Assembly (NCBI GenBank): GCA_964579675.1
Contig: CAZOIA010000239.1
Span: forward strand, 1-7,612
From: CAZOIA01 sp964579675
Lineage (GTDB): Bacteria > Planctomycetota > Phycisphaerae > UBA1845 > PWPN01
Length of the DNA: 7,612 nucleotides
Direction: 5' to 3'
Shown here: piece after piece, positions 5,926 to 7,612 of the stretch
How the letters are laid out: each line of letters opens with the position of its first letter
Position numbering within the stretch: position 1 is the stretch's first letter
Position numbers and translations under genes: made by a program
Notes under the pieces: model-generated
Told to the model about the DNA's origin: nothing
The model's database searches: none
Seen by the model: the letters and a program-made list of their open reading frames with translations, nothing else

Positions 5926-7293
5926 ATGTCCACGCCCAATGACAGGCACAGCTCCCTGCCGGCCTCAGCGTACGTTCCGGAGCCCTATGGTGGTCCGAGC
6001 AAGGAGGAGGTGCTGGCACTCAGAAGGCAGTTCCTCTCGCCGGCCCTGCTCATGTACTACTCGGAGCCCGTGATGATCGTCGAGGGGAAGATGCAGTACG
6101 TCTGGGACTCCAGCGGCAAGCGCTATCTCGACGCTTTCGGCGGGATTGCTTCGGTGTCGGTCGGGCATTGCCATCCTCACGTAGTGGGGGCGATTCAGGA
6201 GCAGGCGGGGCGGATTCAACATACCACCGTAATCTACCTGCACCCGACGATCGCGCGATTTGCCGAGAAGCTTGCAAGCCATTTCCCCGAAGACAGCGGA
6301 TTGGCGGTGAGTTACTTCACCAACTCCGGGAGCGAGAGCAACGACCTGGCGGTGATGATGTGCCGGCTGCACACGGGACGGTTCGACGTGATCGCCCTCC
6401 GCAACGGATACCACGGAGGCTCGCAGGCGACGATGGCACTAACCGGTCAGAGCACGTGGAAGTTCCCGGTGCCGCATTCCTTCGGGGCTCATTTCGCGAT
6501 GCCGGGCTATTGTTACCGTTGCCCGCTGGGTTTGAGTTACCCCTCGTGCGACGTGAGATGCGCGCGGGACGTGGCCGAGGTGATCCGGTACGAGACTTCG
6601 GGGGAGATCGCATGTTTTATTGCCGAGGCGATTCAGGGTATAGGAGGGGTGGTGACGCCGCCGCCGGAATACTTCCAGATTGCTTACGAGGCGGTTCGCC
6701 AGGCGGGCGGGCTTTGTATCGCGGACGAGGTGCAGTGCGGTCTGGGTCGAACCGGCGAGACGTTCTGGGCGTTCGAGCACTGGGGCGTCAGGCCGGACGT
6801 GGTCACCGTGGCCAAGGGGATCGGCAACGGGGCGGCACTCGGGGTGGCGACCACGCGAATGGAGATCGCCGAGCGACTGGCGGGGCGATTGCACTTCAAC
6901 ACTTTCGGCGGCAACCCGGTCTCGATGGCGGCCGGCCTGGCCACGCTCGAAGTCATCGACACCGAGAACACCCAACAGAATGCCAGACGGCTCGGCGGGC
7001 ACCTCAAGTCACGCCTGCGCGAGCTCCAGGATCGCCATCGGTTGATCGGTGAGGTGCGGGGGATGGGTTTGATGATCGGCATCGAGCTGGTCCGCGATCG
7101 CGGGACGAAGGAGCCCGCCGACACCGAAGCCCACGACGTTTCGGAGTTGGCCCGGGACCGCGGGTTGCTGGTGGGCACATCCGGCATCTTCGGCAACACG
7201 ATCCGCCTCACGCCGCCGATGTGCATCACTCGCGACGACGCGGACTTCATCGTCGATTGCCTGGATGAGGTGCTGAGCCTGAAGCGACGTTAG
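5926..7293 (+). CDS. Class III PLP-dependent aminotransferase, AGXT2-like
   Basis: This is a complete 455-residue fold-type I aminotransferase, within the usual length range for the family. It should transfer an amino group between an omega- or alpha-amino donor and a keto acid such as pyruvate or glyoxylate in the cytoplasm. Visible motifs are DSSGKRYLDAFGGIASVSVGH (61-81), TNSGSESND (132-140, phosphate-binding loop), NGYHGGS (160-166), AEAIQGIGG (233-241), ADEVQCGLGRTG (266-277, Asp267 to the PLP ring nitrogen), VAKGIGNG (295-302, Schiff-base Lys297), FNTFGGNP (324-331) and IRLTPPM (426-432). A cysteine cluster C196, C199, C208 and C212 sits in a loop after the GYHGG region. The resemblance is closest to alanine-glyoxylate aminotransferase 2 and related enzymes; the exact substrate cannot be read. 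ATG 5926 is preferred because AGGA lies 11 bases upstream and the next motifs follow at the normal distance. A TTG at 5851 would add 25 residues. It is divergent from the protease. Confidence 0.95.
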   Translation: MSTPNDRHSSLPASAYVPEPYGGPSKEEVLALRRQFLSPALLMYYSEPVMIVEGKMQYVWDSSGKRYLDAFGGIASVSVGHCHPHVVGAIQEQAGRIQHTTVIYLHPTIARFAEKLASHFPEDSGLAVSYFTNSGSESNDLAVMMCRLHTGRFDVIALRNGYHGGSQATMALTGQSTWKFPVPHSFGAHFAMPGYCYRCPLGLSYPSCDVRCARDVAEVIRYETSGEIACFIAEAIQGIGGVVTPPPEYFQIAYEAVRQAGGLCIADEVQCGLGRTGETFWAFEHWGVRPDVVTVAKGIGNGAALGVATTRMEIAERLAGRLHFNTFGGNPVSMAAGLATLEVIDTENTQQNARRLGGHLKSRLRELQDRHRLIGEVRGMGLMIGIELVRDRGTKEPADTEAHDVSELARDRGLLVGTSGIFGNTIRLTPPMCITRDDADFIVDCLDEVLSLKRR

Positions 7294-7332
7294 GAACTCC
7301 GACGTAACCGGACGGCCCGGGGGCAAGCCAAG

Positions 7333-7356
7333 GCCGCGCAGGCTGAAGCCTGCGGC
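7333..7356. repeat. REP-like GC-rich hairpin in the convergent spacer
   Basis: GCAGGC (7338-7343) and GCCTGC (7348-7353) pair perfectly around a TGAA loop. One more C-G pair extends this stem (7337/7354). Alternatively GCC (7333-7335) pairs with GGC (7354-7356) across a two-base bulge. It lies between the 3' ends of the aminotransferase and the TPR gene. There is no T-run on either strand, so a classical intrinsic terminator is not supported, although it could still protect or end transcripts. The GCAGGCTGAAGCCTGC core resembles dispersed REP-type palindromes that I recall from planctomycete-like genomes. Confidence 0.5.
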
Positions 7357-7378
7357 TCTTCGAGGGGTTTGATGGAGT

Positions 7379-7612
7379 TCATTGGTTCTGTTTCGCGTCG
7401 TGGCGGTCCTGGTCCAGTTCCACCTGGCACTGTTTGATCTTGTCCACCGCTCGTTCGAAGAACTCCGACTGGGTGAAGTCGATTCGAATCCGCCGCAGTT
7501 CGTCCAGGGCCTGGGCATACCGGCCGATGGCCATGAGGCAATTGGCGCGGAGCCAGACCGCTTCGGGCACGTGGATCGCCCGCGGCGCCACCGTTTCCGC
7601 CAGCTCCAGGTA
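7379..7612 (-). CDS. C-terminal end of a TPR-type protein, cut by window edge
   Basis: The frame is open from the right edge to a TGA at 7379-7381, giving the last 77 residues of a protein that starts outside the window. The segment EAVWLRANCLMAIGRYAQAL followed by DELRRI has the small-residue and aromatic spacing of a tetratricopeptide helix pair. A second helix, FFERAVDKIKQCQVELD, and a polar tail ending KQNQ close the protein. The family is repeat-based and serves as a protein-interaction scaffold. Whether this is a periplasmic BamD/YbgF-like protein or a cytoplasmic one cannot be judged without the N-terminus. A GTG at 7591 could in principle be a start, but the frame runs on upstream without a stop, so a longer protein is more likely. 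It converges on the aminotransferase with an 85-base spacer. Confidence 0.7.
   Translation of the reverse strand, partial: YLELAETVAPRAIHVPEAVWLRANCLMAIGRYAQALDELRRIRIDFTQSEFFERAVDKIKQCQVELDQDRHDAKQNQ

Noticed and set aside
6168..7052. A 294-codon plus-strand frame inside the aminotransferase gene
   Set aside because: It is a frame-shifted reading of the aminotransferase coding sequence, with an arginine- and glycine-rich product and no motifs.
7333..7378. An intrinsic terminator between the convergent genes
   Set aside because: A strong hairpin is present, but neither strand has a T-run immediately after it, so I list it as a REP-like repeat instead.

Overview
This is a GC-rich, gene-dense chromosomal window that looks planctomycete-like, probably of the Phycisphaerae/Sedimentisphaerales type. 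The best evidence is the C-terminus of the secreted protease. It carries a tandem acidic calcium-loop (dockerin-like) module with the 'DFGxxQxC' spacing that I associate with exported proteins of that group. This assignment rests on recognition, not on a search.

Layout, left to right. (1) Positions 1-3424, minus strand: two consecutive glycosyltransferase genes. The first transcribed (3424 to 1052) encodes a 790-residue fusion of a GT-B family 4 glycosyltransferase and a C-terminal alpha/alpha-barrel-like domain. The second (982 to beyond the left edge) is a shorter paralogous GT4 enzyme, cut by the window. Both share a P-R-x-C-G-I N-terminal signature and a QHEY motif, so they probably act in one glycan-synthesis pathway. 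(2) Positions 3643-5712, minus strand: an exported papain-family (C1A) cysteine protease with a complete Gln-Cys-His-Asn active site, an Ig-like module, a second beta-rich module and the dockerin-like tail. A well-formed extended -10 promoter lies just upstream, and a perfect 15-bp palindrome covers its -10 box. (3) Positions 5926-7293, plus strand: a complete PLP-dependent class III aminotransferase of the AGXT2-like group, divergent from the protease. (4) Positions 7294-7378: a short convergent spacer with a REP-like hairpin. (5) Positions 7379-7612, minus strand: the C-terminal end of a TPR-type protein that starts beyond the right edge.

The two glycosyltransferase genes form one functional unit. 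The protease, the aminotransferase and the TPR protein show no obvious pathway link to them or to each other. I see no tRNA, rRNA, CRISPR array, insertion sequence or phage gene. No wholly new system is evident. The points most worth a second look are the GT4/alpha-alpha-barrel fusion beside its paralogue, the multi-module protease with an altered second calcium loop, and the palindrome over the protease promoter.
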